A DNA stretch of 64,000 bases from Suillus spraguei (GCA_016800925.1 JABCPU010000166.1:62001-126000); one strand, 5' to 3'. Shown: positions 33,301 to 45,641, numbered from the stretch's first letter. A program made the numbers and translations. The notes: generated by a model not told the origin, from the sequence alone.

Positions 33301-34620
33301 CGACAAGGAGACCGTCAGGAATCAAGGCTTAATGGTAGACTTGATGGAGATGATTGACTCACTGACGTGGAGATCACGATGAAAGAAAGATGAATACTAT
33401 GATAACCCTCGAGCACTAGTGTTTCGGTCCACATGCGATGTCCACGCAGATTTGAATGCTTGAACTTAAGAGATGACGCACGGATGTGGGATAAGCAAAC
33501 CTGACAGTTCCGAATTTGCAAGTCTGTGAGCGACGGAAGAATGGATGAGGAAGGAGGTTCACATACACGCCGGAAAAGGAAAAGACAACCCAGCTGACTG
33601 TTACCTCCAGTCGCAACCATTCGCGTCCATGACATTTCCAATCAGGGAATTCGAATGTACTGGATTCAAGTATGACATCATAACATCCGGAATACGTTAT
33701 ATCCCCTACCAGGTGACTTGGATTTCCCGACCAACGGCCGAGGTTTGAGCGTACGTCCTCGTCAGTCCGAGCCTCTCAGTCTTGAACTTAGTAAGCTAAG
33801 ATGAAACCCATCTGGATATGAATAATTCAATACAGATACCACCCCTGCCAATATTTACATCTGTAAGTGGATACTAAGTTACTTAGCTGCGAATGACATG
33901 CGCTACGCTGTTGCACAGATTCACCATCCACCGGTCGCATCAACTCGGAGTACCTAGTCTGACCCGGGGTAGTATACCGGATGTAGGAGTGACCTCCGGA
34001 CTTCACTCTTAGACTGTAGACTCACAGCATGAGATAGACCCGGACGGTCTCCTTCCAGCCCTGCTATTCAATTTCCTGATTAACGACTGAGGTTTGAATT
34101 TTAAGCGGTGATACATACTCGTCGGCGTTAGCGTCGAAATTGGGGTCCAAGCTTTTCTCCGACTCTGTGACAAATGTTATTTTGAGTTTCCGAGTCGGTA
34201 GCCGGAGATCGATGGCCATCATATAATTAGTAGCTGTTGTCGTTGCTGCATAACGGATCCTCCATAAACAGGACAAATCTTAGCTGCGACAAGATCAACT
34301 TCCGACCCAGATATGAAATCGAAGCTGGTTATTACAACTAACATCCGAGCAAGCGGACTTACTCAGCCCTGCGTTATTGTAAGTACCGGTGACAGGTGTG
34401 CGTCAGGCCGTTCGTATCGCTGTTGCTGTGCGCTGCATTCGAGCTTCAATCTTGGTTCTGCATTCTTCAAGTCCATTCATATTAGTGTTGCGCTGTTGAC
34501 GTTCCGTCGCATTGATAACGAGGATAAGGGGTTTTCCTGGTTTTCTGAGCTGGCTAAGTATGATTATTGGTGGTGAATGACACCTATGAGTGAGCTACTT
34601 ACGGATAGTATGAGAAGATG
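33301..34620. other. weak third copy of the repeat box; otherwise no gene
   Basis: 33970-34200 is a diverged third copy of the segment found at 15956-16140 and 32716-32910 (AGTATACCGGATGTAGGAGT.., then the GACGGTCTCCTTCCAGCCCTG block). No intact ORF of interest is present. Confidence 0.45.
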
Positions 34621-35227
34621 GAACGTTATACCGGTAGACGCCGCCGTTTTAGAAGTATGGAACGGCACGCCAGTAGATGCTGCGAGGTGGGGAGTGTGGG
34701 ATCCTCGTTGGCCTTGTCAGGGATGTCCGAGTGAACTGGAACCAAAAACATGACCGTGGGTCCGATGAAGTGATGGTTTTGCGATTCACTGGGAGGGTTT
34801 GACACGGCTGGTAAGCTGTGTCGTTCCAAGAACGGATAGCGCGGGGAGGTGCCCCAACTAGGCGCCACTAGAATAAGGAGGCTACTGTAAGTATGAGCGC
34901 ACAATGCGCTAAAACCAGTACCGAAAAACCCCAGGACCGTCTATGGAGAAAACTTGAATGGTCAAAGCCATGGTCTGCTTGTATTTTGGATAAATGAAAG
35001 TCCAGAGTGCCGTGTATGAAAAGATTTAGTTCCGGTGTGTTCAGTGGTGTGTGAGAGTGGGCGAAATAGAAACCAATGGCAAAAAATGGATCAATTATGG
35101 AGTGTATGACCAGGCAGGGTGGGTTCTGGAGTGGTCTGAGGAGATCACGGGATCGTCCGTTTCCGTGCATGCCCGAAGGCCTTGAAAGAAGAAAAGCATA
35201 GTTTAGGACGTTTGAAAATATTTTACT
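34621..35227. other. intergenic upstream of the 405-aa gene
   Basis: Two minus-strand open frames (34904-34626 and 35170-34868) have no motif I recognise. The stretch just before 35228 (AATATTTTACTATGAGC) is the likely leader of the plus-strand gene. Confidence 0.35.
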
Positions 35228-36504
35228 ATGAGCGACGTTGACGAACCATTACAACACTGCGACGATCCACCAACTTGTAGACCATCCCTACCTCGAATGA
35301 AGTCTTGTTTAAAGTCTCCTTCTCATTCTGGCTCTGCTACTCCATGCACAGACTCGGACGACGATGCCACTTGCAAGAAACATGTCGCATTTTGTGAAGA
35401 AGGAACTGAACAAGTCTTTGAGGCTGATGAATGGGATCGAACACCTGCAGAAATTGCGCAACGGCTATCATACGAGTCAGTCACACGACTTTCACCTTTT
35501 TCTATACACCGACTGACTGGCTAACTATGACTAGGGACGTACTCGAGCTTAAAATGATCCAACGTTCTCTACCTCGTGCTCAGCAGAGCCATGACCCACT
35601 TTCATCCAAGCCATATTCTGGCGTTTTCCTTCGCAATGTCCCAATTCCACTCCTCCCGCTAAATCCAACAACAGTATCAGCTTCCGCACCAATGTCTCCG
35701 CCACCTAGAACAGGCTATGCAGCACTCGACCTGCACCCAAATTCCATCTTATTCGCTTCCCTACCAAAGCCATGTCCTAAACCAACGGAGCTTAAACCAC
35801 ACAACATAGCAGTCCCACCACCTCCCCTCCCTCCACAACGCACAACATCCGCTCCTCTACCCCCAATCCAAAGCAACCTCCCTCCACCAAAACGCTTTTC
35901 TTTCATCCCTCTGTTGGACAACACTACTGCCAGTCCAACCCAAGACTACCCCCTCTCAGAACCAGAAGACTGCTCTCTCTCCGCATCCGACACTGAATTA
36001 TCCACTCCCTCTCTGACAACCGCCTCTCTCGCCTCAAGTAGTCCACCAGAGTCTCCTCGAAATACCAGTCCCACACTGGAATGTAGCCATTTGAGCGAGT
36101 ATCAAGAAGGCTTTATTCTGAACTTGGACGTTGACCCCGATGTGGATGATTCTCGTGTCGAAGATTCTTATTTCCCACATATGCACGGGTCTACGCGTGA
36201 TCAAATTACGAACCCAATATCAAATTTCCATGCGCGCTGTAGATCATTCTCAGAACGAACCCTATCTGCTGTCCCTGCCCTAGAACTTCGCGACCAGGTG
36301 CAGTTGGATGAAGCGAGGAAGCCCGCATGTGCACCAAGGAAGAAATTTACGATGCCATTCGTAGCACTCGCCGACACCTCGTCCTCTTCATCTTTAGGAA
36401 TGGTTATGAATGAAGGGTGTGAATATGCTCACTTGCGAGCTGGGAGCGATGGACTAGGGCAGGGGAATGGACAGAGACAAAAGAGCCCTTCGCGCTATCA
36501 GTGA
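35228..36504 (+). CDS. Ser/Pro-rich 405-aa protein with possible PP1-docking motif
   Basis: Two exons, 35228-35475 and 35535-36504, separated by a 59-bp intron (GTCAGT donor, CTAAC branch site at 35521, TAG acceptor). Together they give 406 codons including TGA. The N-terminal part contains LPRMKSCLKSP, then KKHVAFCEEG followed by VFEADEWDRTP and SYEDVLELKMIQRSLPRA. KHVAF fits the [RK]-V-x-F type docking motif used by protein-phosphatase-1 regulators, and the arrangement resembles conserved fungal proteins, but I cannot name it. The remainder is low-complexity Pro/Ser-rich with acidic patches (about 230-290). It looks intact, and start, intron and stop are all consistent. A regulatory role in phosphatase targeting is inference only. 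Confidence 0.72.
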
Positions 36505-36649
36505 GTCGAACTATCAAGGGCTTTTATCTCTTTGCGGTTAGGAGATCCAGCGAAGCGAGCTAGGATCATACCCACGTGATCGTCTTACCGTTCACCGTTC
36601 TCAGGGCTGTCGTCCCATGGACTAGGACTGCCTTACCCGTTCTTTTTTC

Positions 36650-37068
36650 CTTTACACACTGGACATTGGATTCCCTGCGCTTGTTATGTTTTTCAGTTCG
36701 ATGCCTACGACGACGCTCCTTTTTATCGTTTATTCCTTCTACTATAGACTGTCGACAGCGGACACTTATTCCCGTAGCCACTTCAGTCCTCGGCTCGTTC
36801 CTTCTACCACCCACCCACCCCTCATATATTTATAACTCGGACGCCGAATTCCAACTCATCCCAAGCATAGCACGCGCATCGCTCTGTTGACGCATGTATC
36901 ATATCATACCTCACTTCAACTCGTCGCTCATCAGTTACGGTTGGCTGCATATATACTTACACACATCCATCGTATTTGCTTAGGCTTTGCTTTCTTATTC
37001 AATTTATTTGAGTGTGGAATCTCGGTATTGAATTTTTGGAGAACGCGTTGAAGATTGTGTTTGAGTAT
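36650..37068 (+). repeat. 3'-flank repeat of the 405-aa gene
   Basis: The 3' flank of the gene recurs in pieces. 36667-36840 resembles 37454-37590 (GGATTCCCTGCGC, then CCCCTCATATATT), and 36897-37068 recurs nearly unchanged at 40141-40306 (CATACCTCACTTCAACTCG). A weaker copy lies at about 37255-37330. The repeats flank the aspartic protease locus. Confidence 0.75.
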
Positions 37069-37814
37069 GCAAGGGGAGAGAAACCTTTGGTGCTGGTGCT
37101 GTTAGGGGTCGAGCACGTTCATCTAAAATTGATGATGCTCAGTTCATTCCGAGTAACAAATCCCACTATTCCGACAACGTACAAGTGAGATATGACTTGT
37201 TGGGATCTCGCCAGTGCCCTTGATGCAGAGAATAGTGCTTATAATGGTTACATAGTACCTCACATCAACTTGTCGCTAGCGCTTACGAGTTGCGGTTGAC
37301 CACATGTATTATAACTTACACTCATAAACGGAATCGTTATATGGTTGTGGATTCTACGGCCTTCGATCGAGTGCATATTACATAATATCTTCGGTTCCTT
37401 TATTCTGAACTTGGGCAGTGCACTAGGTCTTGGCAAGTACTGGACGTTGATATTGGATTCCCTGCGCCCAGGCTTGTTATTTTGTTCAATTTGACACATA
37501 CAACAATGCTCCTTTCTGTTTCAGTATAGACAGCGAATATTCATTCCCTTCATTGTTCCTTCCACTGGCACCCCTCATATATTGATAACTCTAACCCTTA
37601 TGAGAGAGTACAGGGCTCATAACATGTAAAGACATTGATATTAGTATCCTAGGTACCAACGTGAGTCATCTAGATAAGCAAATGTATGACTCACCTTCAA
37701 CCTGTTGTAACGGACTGAGGGAAGAATGAGGCGAGACAAAACCAAACATATATAATAGCTCCGTATTCCAAACGTTTTACTCCGACCAGCATCGTGCCGC
37801 ATCGCTCACGTGCT

Positions 37815-39732
37815 TCATGCGTCAACATGGTAGTTGGTAGTGGCATAAGTGAACGCGGGTGTGGAAAAACCGACGCGCTTGTTGGTGGTATCGAGCACAG
37901 TGTAGAAGCGCTGCATGAATACGTAGCTATTATGAAAGTCAATCCCTGAGCCACTGCGCGTGCCAATATCGCACACGATGAGATATATTGAACCCTCCTG
38001 ACCACCAAGCATGGTGTTGAGAGAACGAGGCCAGATTTGGGCGTCAGGGGTGAGAGTGTAGGTTTTCTGTGCAAAATGGTAAACAAGGGGTATGAGGGCT
38101 GACAGAATTGACGTACTTCGCCAATATGGAACAACAAGTCATGTAGGTTACCGAACTGATCTTCGTTAATAGTGAGCAGTTGAGTCGTATGATCGTATTC
38201 AGCGCCGGTTGCGAGCCAGTACCTCACATAGGCATCTATCAAACGCTAATCAGACCATTATTATTCGCTGCACTCCAGTGAATACACACCGGTGGCAATC
38301 ATGATAAAGGTGGTGCCAGTATCAACGATACCAGCGGTCAATCCTAAGATCTCCTCGAGACCGTATGTGATGCTTTGATCGATACCCCAATATTTACCTG
38401 AACGCCAGTTGTTGGTGATAGGACTGAAACAAAGCAATTACTAACAGTCTGGACGGATCTAGGTGCCGAGATAGCTTACGTGTATGTAATTGTACCATCG
38501 TATAAGGTAGGGTTAGTGCTACCAAAGGTGATCTGTCCACCGGTGGCTGCCGGCGAACCGCCATAGGGCCGGAAAAAAATACAAAGAACCTCCTCAGAAA
38601 TAGCGCCTTGGTCATACAGGCTGTTAGTGACAGTCGGGATAGGCTCTGTAGGCATGTGTTCAAGGCTGCGGAGTGTCCTGAACATAGGCCTGATGCCCAG
38701 GACACCGTCGGTATAGTCACTGATGCCAGTTGCTTCAGAAGCTACACCGATCGACTGTAGGACGACGGTGAGCCCAGGACCGACAGTGACGTGGTCGCGG
38801 TACTCAATTCCTATGAATAATTGTAGGTAGTTTCAACTTATGATATAATTGTATATCACACCAGAGAAGGAGCCACCACGGTAGTAGGTCACCGCTACAC
38901 GTTTGCCAGTGCAGAAGCTCGTGCTGGTTTCCACGTACACAGAGCCACGAACCCATGTGTCCCAGCTACCGCTGTCGAGAATCAAGTTGTCTTCAGAAAT
39001 AAATACATTAGCAACCGCATGTTGTCTCAGTATTGAGCTTACAGGTTCTGGGAGGGTTGCCAATGCCAACTGATATGGTGTAACCCATATATTCGTTTAT
39101 CACAGCATCAGGAAATCATGAGTTTACTTATTCCTTACTTATTTCAAACTTTTCCCACTTATTTCAAATGGACCTACTTTTTTTCTGAAATTTGACAACT
39201 GCTTCAAAATTGAGTATTCAAATATGTTTGTTGGGCCTGAGAGACAAGTTTCATTGCATAAGACCAACAATTAGTGACTAGTATGAAGCTCGAGTGACAC
39301 ATTAATGCTGATGATTTTATTTCTCAAATATTCTCTTGAGGTACTATTTTGCAAATTAAGAGTCCAATAATTTTATAGCACACATTTATAATGATGGCTA
39401 ACAGATCCTGATAGTTCAGTTGGGACCAGGTGGTAATTTAAGAGAAATAAGTAGATCCATTTGGAATAAGTGGGAAAAGTTTGAAATAAGTAAGGAATAG
39501 GTAAACTCATGATTTCCTGATGGCCAGGAACGTTAGTCGAACGTTTTCCGGCCATGCTGGAATCCCTAAGGGCCTGCACACGAGCTCTATCGCGCGCCAA
39601 GAGGTTATTAGTACCATTGGAAAAGCTCAGCCTACTGGTAAGGGGGAGGGTGATCAGGGAATTGCCAGCTTTAACGGGCGATCCGGTGATAAAAAAAAAT
39701 AGGAGAAATGTTAACAATGCAGCGGGGAACAT
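37815..39732 (-). pseudogene. A1 (pepsin-family) aspartic protease split by a TIR insertion
   Basis: Exons on the minus strand: 39732-39523, [insert], 39105-39043, 38990-38862, 38810-38480, 38423-38290, 38235-38117 and 38066-37815, with introns of 50-56 bp. The start MFPAALLTFLLFFFITGSPV is a signal peptide, followed by a propeptide. After the insert come VGIGNPP, then the first active-site motif LILDSGS, the flap-type RGGSFSG, GAISEEVLCIFFRPYGGS, the second motif IVDTGTTF, and a C-terminus with DAQIWPRSLN and RFYTVLDTTNKRVGFS. This is the secreted polyporopepsin-like family, and the length (about 412 residues) fits. A 417-bp element lies between propeptide and mature enzyme, so a secreted active product is unlikely unless the insert is spliced out. 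All other exons are intact, which suggests a recent event. Confidence 0.88.
39106..39522. mobile_element. 417-bp MITE with long terminal inverted repeats
   Basis: The ends CATCAGGAAATCATGAGTTT and their reverse complement continue inward for about 65 bp (TTCAAACTTTTCCCACTT and so on) with few mismatches. No coding capacity. The target duplication is ambiguous: the flanks share TTCCTG/CCTG-like text, but the TIR itself contains it. It sits inside exon 1 of the aspartic protease. Confidence 0.8.
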
Positions 39733-40663
39733 AGCGTACTGGAAAGTAATAATATACTCAGTGGTGGCCTGTTATATATTCGCGATGGTAATGTTTGGCA
39801 CCTTAGTACTAGCCACGTATGAAACGTCCCTCCCGAACAATCGATGACAAGAGAGTTGCAATTCAAATCATCACGAGTGGTGCGAAGGTTCGGCTTCCCA
39901 ACAAAAACGTGGGAAGGTTTGCTTTTGACGCCAGGTTGCAGGAATTTATTATTCGCGTGTTTACTACCCATAGTTCAAACGGTCATTGACTTGCCTCACA
40001 TTTATTTCCGTATGTGCTAGCAGGGACAGATACTAATAACTCATCAGTCTATTGTATCGTGCCTGAGAAAGACTGAGTACTCACTGGCACTGGCGTGTCT
40101 AGCTAGAACTGATATGCCTGTATGGATCTGCTGCTAGTTATATCATACCTCACTTCAACTCGTCGCTCATCAGTTACGGTTGGCTGCATATATACTTACA
40201 CACATACATCGTGTTTGCTTAGGCTTTGCTTCCTTTCTTATTCAATTTATTTGGGTGTGGAATCTCGGTATTGAATTTTTGAGGAACGTGTTGAAAATTG
40301 TGTTTTAAATTTTAAATTTTTGAAAAGGGTATTCAAAGTAAAATTCTGAACCTTCTGAAACGGTTCTGAATCGCTCTAAAAGATTGCTCAAGTATTGTCT
40401 TCACATTTCGCACAACATTCAAACCTGTCTTGAATATTGCAAACCCCGAGGTGTAACTGTTAACGAGCATACTGATGAGCGCTGATGATGACGATTCGGG
40501 CAAAGAGCTGTAGCAGTGTGGATACAACAAAAAAAATTCACATAAGTAAAATCAATCGTATGGGTATCAAAAATGGAGCATAGGTACAAATATCTTGACT
40601 CGAGTCTCAGAGGTACGTGATGGTAACCGACGCAAGAAATTTCCGACATACATAGAATTGTAC
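39733..40663. other. promoter side of the protease and a repeat copy
   Basis: 39733 to about 40140 should hold the protease promoter, and I see no clear TATA box. 40141-40306 is the copy of the 405-aa gene's 3'-flank repeat. The rest is AT-rich with no gene. Confidence 0.4.
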
Positions 40664-43126
40664 TCATTCCTCTTTTTCGTCGTACGATTCGGATCCCAAC
40701 AAAGCAGTCTGTACCGGGGGTTCCGGAACCACAGTGACCAGTCTCTTGCGGATTATCCTTCTCACATCGTCAGGTACATCTTCAAAGCGAACCTCGATGT
40801 CCTCTACTTTGTCTCTATCACCTTGAAAAAGCCCTGATTCAAGTCTTCCGTCAGATGCTGCCATGATGAGATCAATCGGATCAGAATAGTCAAAAGATGG
40901 ATCGGAGGGTTTGATTTTTTCTCGGATGAGGCTGTATCCGGCAGCTAATACGGTGACTCCCCAGATCAGGGTAGTCACAATAAGCACCATGATATACGTG
41001 AGGGAATTGCTTCGCCAGCCATACGTCATGAAATACATCGTGCCGCTTATCGGTCTTGTCATATTCGGCGGAACTCCCGAAGCAGAGTATCCAGAACGAA
41101 GTTGCTAGATGTATTTTTCAATAGCATCCGCAGAATGCATCAAGGTCACCTACAGTGAAGGTGAACTCCGTAATACCACGCCAGTAATTTTCCTGCAAAG
41201 TAATCAGTCGTGTTGATATCAGGGAAAGCAGAAAATTCACCAGTTCGTTGTACATGACTGATGTATCATTTTTACCGTACGCAGTCAAAAATTCACCGAT
41301 TGGATTGTTGGTCATGGCCTGGCTTGACTGGCCTTGAAAATCTACCACAGATGCGATGTACTGAAGTAAAGCGAGATTGGAACTATTTGTTGAACCAGGA
41401 GATGTACCGATCGGATCGACAGATATGATGCCTCCACTATAAGTGACGTTGACTGTGGTGAGGTAGGGAACGACCTCGCAAATGGTCCTTGGCAGAAAGT
41501 TGTACTTGTACTCGCCAACCACAAAAACATCTGGAAAAAGTTTACTCGCGAGACACCAAAGAATATAACAAAAGCCATACCAAACTTATTTTGGAATATC
41601 GCTGAGGTCATCGATGATATGGTAGCTGGGTCAGGACATACAACAACGGGGAGAAATCCCTCGACTGCAGGGTTTGTAGAGTCTCCAGAGTTAATAGAAT
41701 CTCTAGATCCAAATTGGGAGATTCCTGAAAGGCCTTGAGAAATTCCCATGTCCATAAATGTACTGTATCCAAACTCCAATGTGTTGTTAGAAGTGACATA
41801 GGTCAATGAACGTATATCTGGAGCTGATTAGCTGTGGACAAGTTTATGGCAGAGATGAACACACTTCCGGAACAATTTGCAGTGGCGTTCCACATGGTTA
41901 TCACGATCGGTGATTCTTGCACAGTAGTATTGCTGAGATCATATGAATTTTGACTGGGGTCCATTAGCTGACATGTAACATTTGCTGTGACGCCCTGCTG
42001 TGTAACAGTGTAGGTCTTCACAGTGCCGTTATGAGTGCCTGTATCACGCTCGAAATATCCCCAGTCAGGATTAGTATCAACCGGTACTTTCCCTCCAGAG
42101 AACGCCAGGCCAACGGCACTCGGCGGGTCTGATGATCCAGAGTACTCCTGTATTGCAGGAAGAACTCCACCTTTCGAGTTTCAAGGAAGCCCATTATCTC
42201 TAGGTGCCGAAGCACTCACCGGTCGACTGATTGTATAAAACTCCGTTGAAGTTGAACATATTATTCAATTGAACATCCGGGCCTCCTTGAGTGTACATCG
42301 CAATAAGACCGCTGAGGAGGGTGAAGAAATTGACCATTTGATACCCAGCTACTTGTGCTAGGCCAGTTCCTCTTGAGCACTCCAAATGTTGCCGCCCATC
42401 GAAATTGAAACAGTAACATACAAGTGTTCAGTTGCGAGGAATTAAAGTCTCCACTCAACCGCTGTTGAAAGGCATTAGATCCCAAGTCTAGTTCTGTTCC
42501 GGTTACTGGCACAGGCCACTGAATGACGGTGGGTAGGAGCAAGGTGCTCCAACTGTACAAACTAGCATCAAACATCTCCCCTGGGTTCATTGAAAATAGT
42601 GCAGACCTTGTGTGCAGAAATGCGACCATCACAAAAACCCCCAACGTGAGGGCCGACAGCTTGAAAGATCTCCATCGCATTACCCAGGTCAGCTTGCTCA
42701 GCGCCATTGCAGTACGAATCTTGAACAGTGTGATTGGCCCTGAGAGGTGGTGCCGAAGCGCTTTTTTGACGGCATATGCGAAGAACCTGCACAATAACAT
42801 AAGGGTAGGATTTCGGACTAGATGTGTAGAGGAAACGCACATCGAAGTAATGATCGATAAAATAGTTGAGATCAATGTAACTATCAAGGTCAGCACTGTC
42901 GGATACTCTACGATCAGATCAACGATATGATCAGGTAGTGGGAGAAACTCCATATGCAAGATTTCTGCAACGAAACCCCAGGAAAAACCCATGATCACAG
43001 TCTGGCCCAAGATAGTCAAGAGAAGCAGACTAGTAGGACTCCAGAGCTGCAAGAAAATTTAATGAACGAGGCCCTGGAGAGTAGTAGGGATTGGCTCACA
43101 ATTTGGACCAAGTTTGCCAAGTGCAT
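40664..43126 (-). pseudogene. multi-pass membrane protein with large extracellular domain, frame-broken
   Basis: Minus strand. Exon 1 43126-43100 (MHLANLVQI), then exons from 43046, 42379-42220, 42170-41581, 41530-41154 and 41104-40664, with introns of about 49-54 bp. N-terminal hydrophobic segments (TSLLLLTILGQTVIMGFSWG; VLTLIVTLISTILSIITSM; LSALTLGVFVMVAFLH) precede a long lumenal or extracellular part with many N-x-S/T sites. One C-terminal membrane helix (SLTYIMVLIVTTLIWGVTVL) is followed by an acidic cytoplasmic tail. It resembles a widespread basidiomycete family of unknown function. The frame is broken near 42400 (before DGRQHLECSRGTG) and by a missing base near 41815 (before TYVTSNNTLEFGY). 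Either these are base-call errors or the gene is decaying. Confidence 0.65.
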
Positions 43127-43830
43127 TTTGAATGCAGGAGCACGGAATGGAGGTGAGGACGCTTGTGGAACATCTTAAGTATTGCTGCAGGGCGTCATTA
43201 ACTCAGTGCATGTGTACAATGGAAGGTGACTCAGCAAGCGAAATAGGCTTACCACGAATGCATCAGACTTCCTTACGGAATCGAAGAGTGCGGCTTATCA
43301 CCTGCTTGGTACGCACATGTCAAAAAGCAAAGAGGAAATGAAGTCCAGGAAAATTGAAGCAGATATGAAGGTACCTAGCACATGGGCAGGTCACCTACCT
43401 GGGCACTCTCGACTCATGTTAGGCCCCAGTAAATTTAATACAACGATGATAGTAGCTATTATTGACGGCAAAAGATAACCTAACTGTGCACGACACGAAA
43501 GCATGATAGCATGCAATTGTGCAAGAGTAGTAAACAACCGGGATGAAATCAACATCATGATGTGCCTGGCTTTGATCGATGATCCGAGGTGAATGATGGG
43601 GAGTCAAACGTGTGGTTGGTCCGACTCATATTGGACACATACCTGGTGGAGCAATTGTCCAAAGGCGTTTCTTACTTGATGGGCAGTCAGAGTGCTCACA
43701 GACATGCCCAGCGTCCCAGAGAGGAATTTGGATGCGGGACAGGGCAGCTGGCAGATACGCCCATGTACGTTGCCAGGTGCTAAGCGCTTAACGTCAACAT
43801 GTGTGACAGTGTGAGTAATCCACCAGCACT
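43127..43830. other. no recognised gene
   Basis: Upstream of the membrane-protein gene. Only short open frames and no motif. Confidence 0.4.
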
Positions 43831-44046
43831 TATGGAAAGCCAGACCACCGTGCTCTACTTTCAAAGCTTCTACTTCTCAGAACCTTCCTAGTAAGGTAAT
43901 AGTATGGAAAGCCAGACCACTGTGCTCTATTTCCAAGGCTTCCACTTCTCAGAACCTTTCTAGTAAGGTAATAGTATGGAAAGCCAGACCACTGTGCTCT
44001 ATTTCCAAGGCTTCCACTTCTCAGAACCTTCCTAGTAAGTTAAGTG
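43831..44046 (+). repeat. three tandem 72-bp units
   Basis: Units start ATGGAAAGCCAGACCAC at 43831, 43903 and 43975 and are nearly identical. Each carries TTCCAAGGCTTCCACTTCTC (with variants), also found inside the hAT-related sequences at 18191, 46208-46240 (reverse) and 55235-55280 (reverse). It is therefore an amplified internal piece of that element family. Confidence 0.9.
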
Positions 44047-44619
44047 CTTCCATTGGCCTCCGAACACCCTGTGCGACCAATGACCATTCTACTGTGTCAT
44101 ATAGATCTATTCCTACTACCATAAGGGAGTGGGTTATATCGTTTTTTTTTTACCACTGGGACCTCATTCAATTCTTCTTGCATGTGTTGCTTTTGACCTT
44201 GAATCGTATTCTTCTCTCATCTTCTCCGATTGCTCGTTCGCTCGGCCAAGTTCGCGTTTCGCTGAAATCTCCATGGCCTCAGTGATCCATTACCGTACTC
44301 TCACTGCGGTGTCGAGTTCGAGATCATGATATTATGTTTGGGATGAATTGGATTGCTGCATGGCCACGGTTTTGTGGAAAGATGAGACTCCCGTCTCCAA
44401 TCCTCCATGTCTGGCCTTCAACTTAAGGTGGTGACAGTGTCTCATTGTCCTCGGTTTTTTAGTATCTGCTGATTGCCTTCTGTGTTTCTAGAAACTTCGT
44501 GTATACTTAGTGGTAATGTCGATCATATTGAACCTGCTGCTAATGATGGTGAATTAAAATTATGTCCCTCGTCGGGGCAATTGTATTGTCCTGTAGACGT
44601 TCAGACTGGAATTTTATTG
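44047..44619. other. no recognised gene
   Basis: About 570 bp with a T-run near 44140 and short open frames only. Confidence 0.35.
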
Positions 44620-44984
44620 TCCATGTCATCTTTTTCGGGCCGTGTCAACCAGGATCCCCATAAGTTCTCAACTTGAGAAGTCTCGTGAGCCGCCAAGTGA
44701 ACGAGTTAAAGACTTTCACCTGGCCAGTGTGGTTACTGAATCAAAATATGTTTCTCTTTGGAACCTGCTGACGACGAGGTTTTCTGTCGGAACACGCGGC
44801 CTTGACGTTCACTCATTCATGGATGGTTTCTTTAGAAGCGCATCGTAACGGGTCTTAGCCAGGTGGTTGCTAAAAGAATCGATTTGTTTGTCTTGGACTG
44901 TACAGGTTCGAAACCTACAGTTTTTTCTATCAGAACACACTTTGGCATTCGTTCATAGATGATTTCTTTAGAGGTTCATCGTAA

Positions 44985-45060
44985 CTGGTCTTAGCCAGGT
45001 GGTTGCTACAACAGAATCAAAATCTGTTTCTCTTCCACTGTGCAGGTTTGAAACCTGCTG
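44985..45060 (+). other. best-preserved tRNA-Leu(CAA)-like unit
   Basis: D arm TAGC-CAGGTGGTT-GCTA (44992-45008), anticodon stem ACAGA/TCTGT with 7-nt loop ATCAAAA, T arm GCAGG-TTTGAAA-CCTGC (45042-45058). The acceptor strands do not pair, so I treat it as a tRNA-derived repeat and not as a working tRNA gene. Confidence 0.6.
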
Positions 45061-45516
45061 ACAACAAGTTTTTTTCTATCAGAACACATGTTGACATTCA
45101 CTTATGGATGGTTTCTCTGGCAGTGCACCGCAACTGGTCTAGTCTGGTGGTTGCTATGGCAGAATCAAAATCTGTTTCTCCTGCGTTGTGCACTTCCGAA
45201 ACCTCCCGACGACGAGGTTTTTTCTATCGGGACACACCTTAACATTCACTCGCGGATAGTTTCTTTGGAAGTTCATCGTAACTAGTGATGTGCGGGCCCG
45301 GCTCGGCCTGAAAGCCCCGGCTTTGGGGGGCTTGCGCTTTGCAAAACCTCAGGCCAAGCCGTGAGCCCAAGCCGGGCCAAAGCCGTGGCTCGGCTTTGGC
45401 TCTAACAACCGCTTTCAAATGTACAATGTAATATAAGCATATTTGTAACTATACAGACTTACAGTACTTGGTGACTATCCGCTGAACCAACATCAGACTC
45501 TGATATGTCATCCTCC

Positions 45517-45641
45517 TCATCCAAAATCAGTGTGTCCCACTTTCAGCCGATTGCGCCACTTGCTAATTGTGATGCCTCCTTGCGAGAAAGCTCGCTCGCT
45601 CGAGACGGATGCTGTCATAATGGATAAATAGTCCCTTGCCA
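45517..45641 (-). pseudogene. hAT transposase C-terminal dimerisation domain remnant
   Basis: The minus strand reads LARDYLSIMTASVSSERAFS and GGITISKWRNRLKVGH before TGA at 45517. SVSSERAFS..G.TIS..RNRL is the hallmark of the hAT C-terminal (hATC) dimerisation region. The rest of the transposase is gone. Confidence 0.85.

Noticed and set aside
44985..45060. Functional tRNA-Leu gene
   Set aside because: D, anticodon and T arms are plausible but the acceptor strands do not pair and the unit repeats many times; more likely a tRNA-derived repeat.
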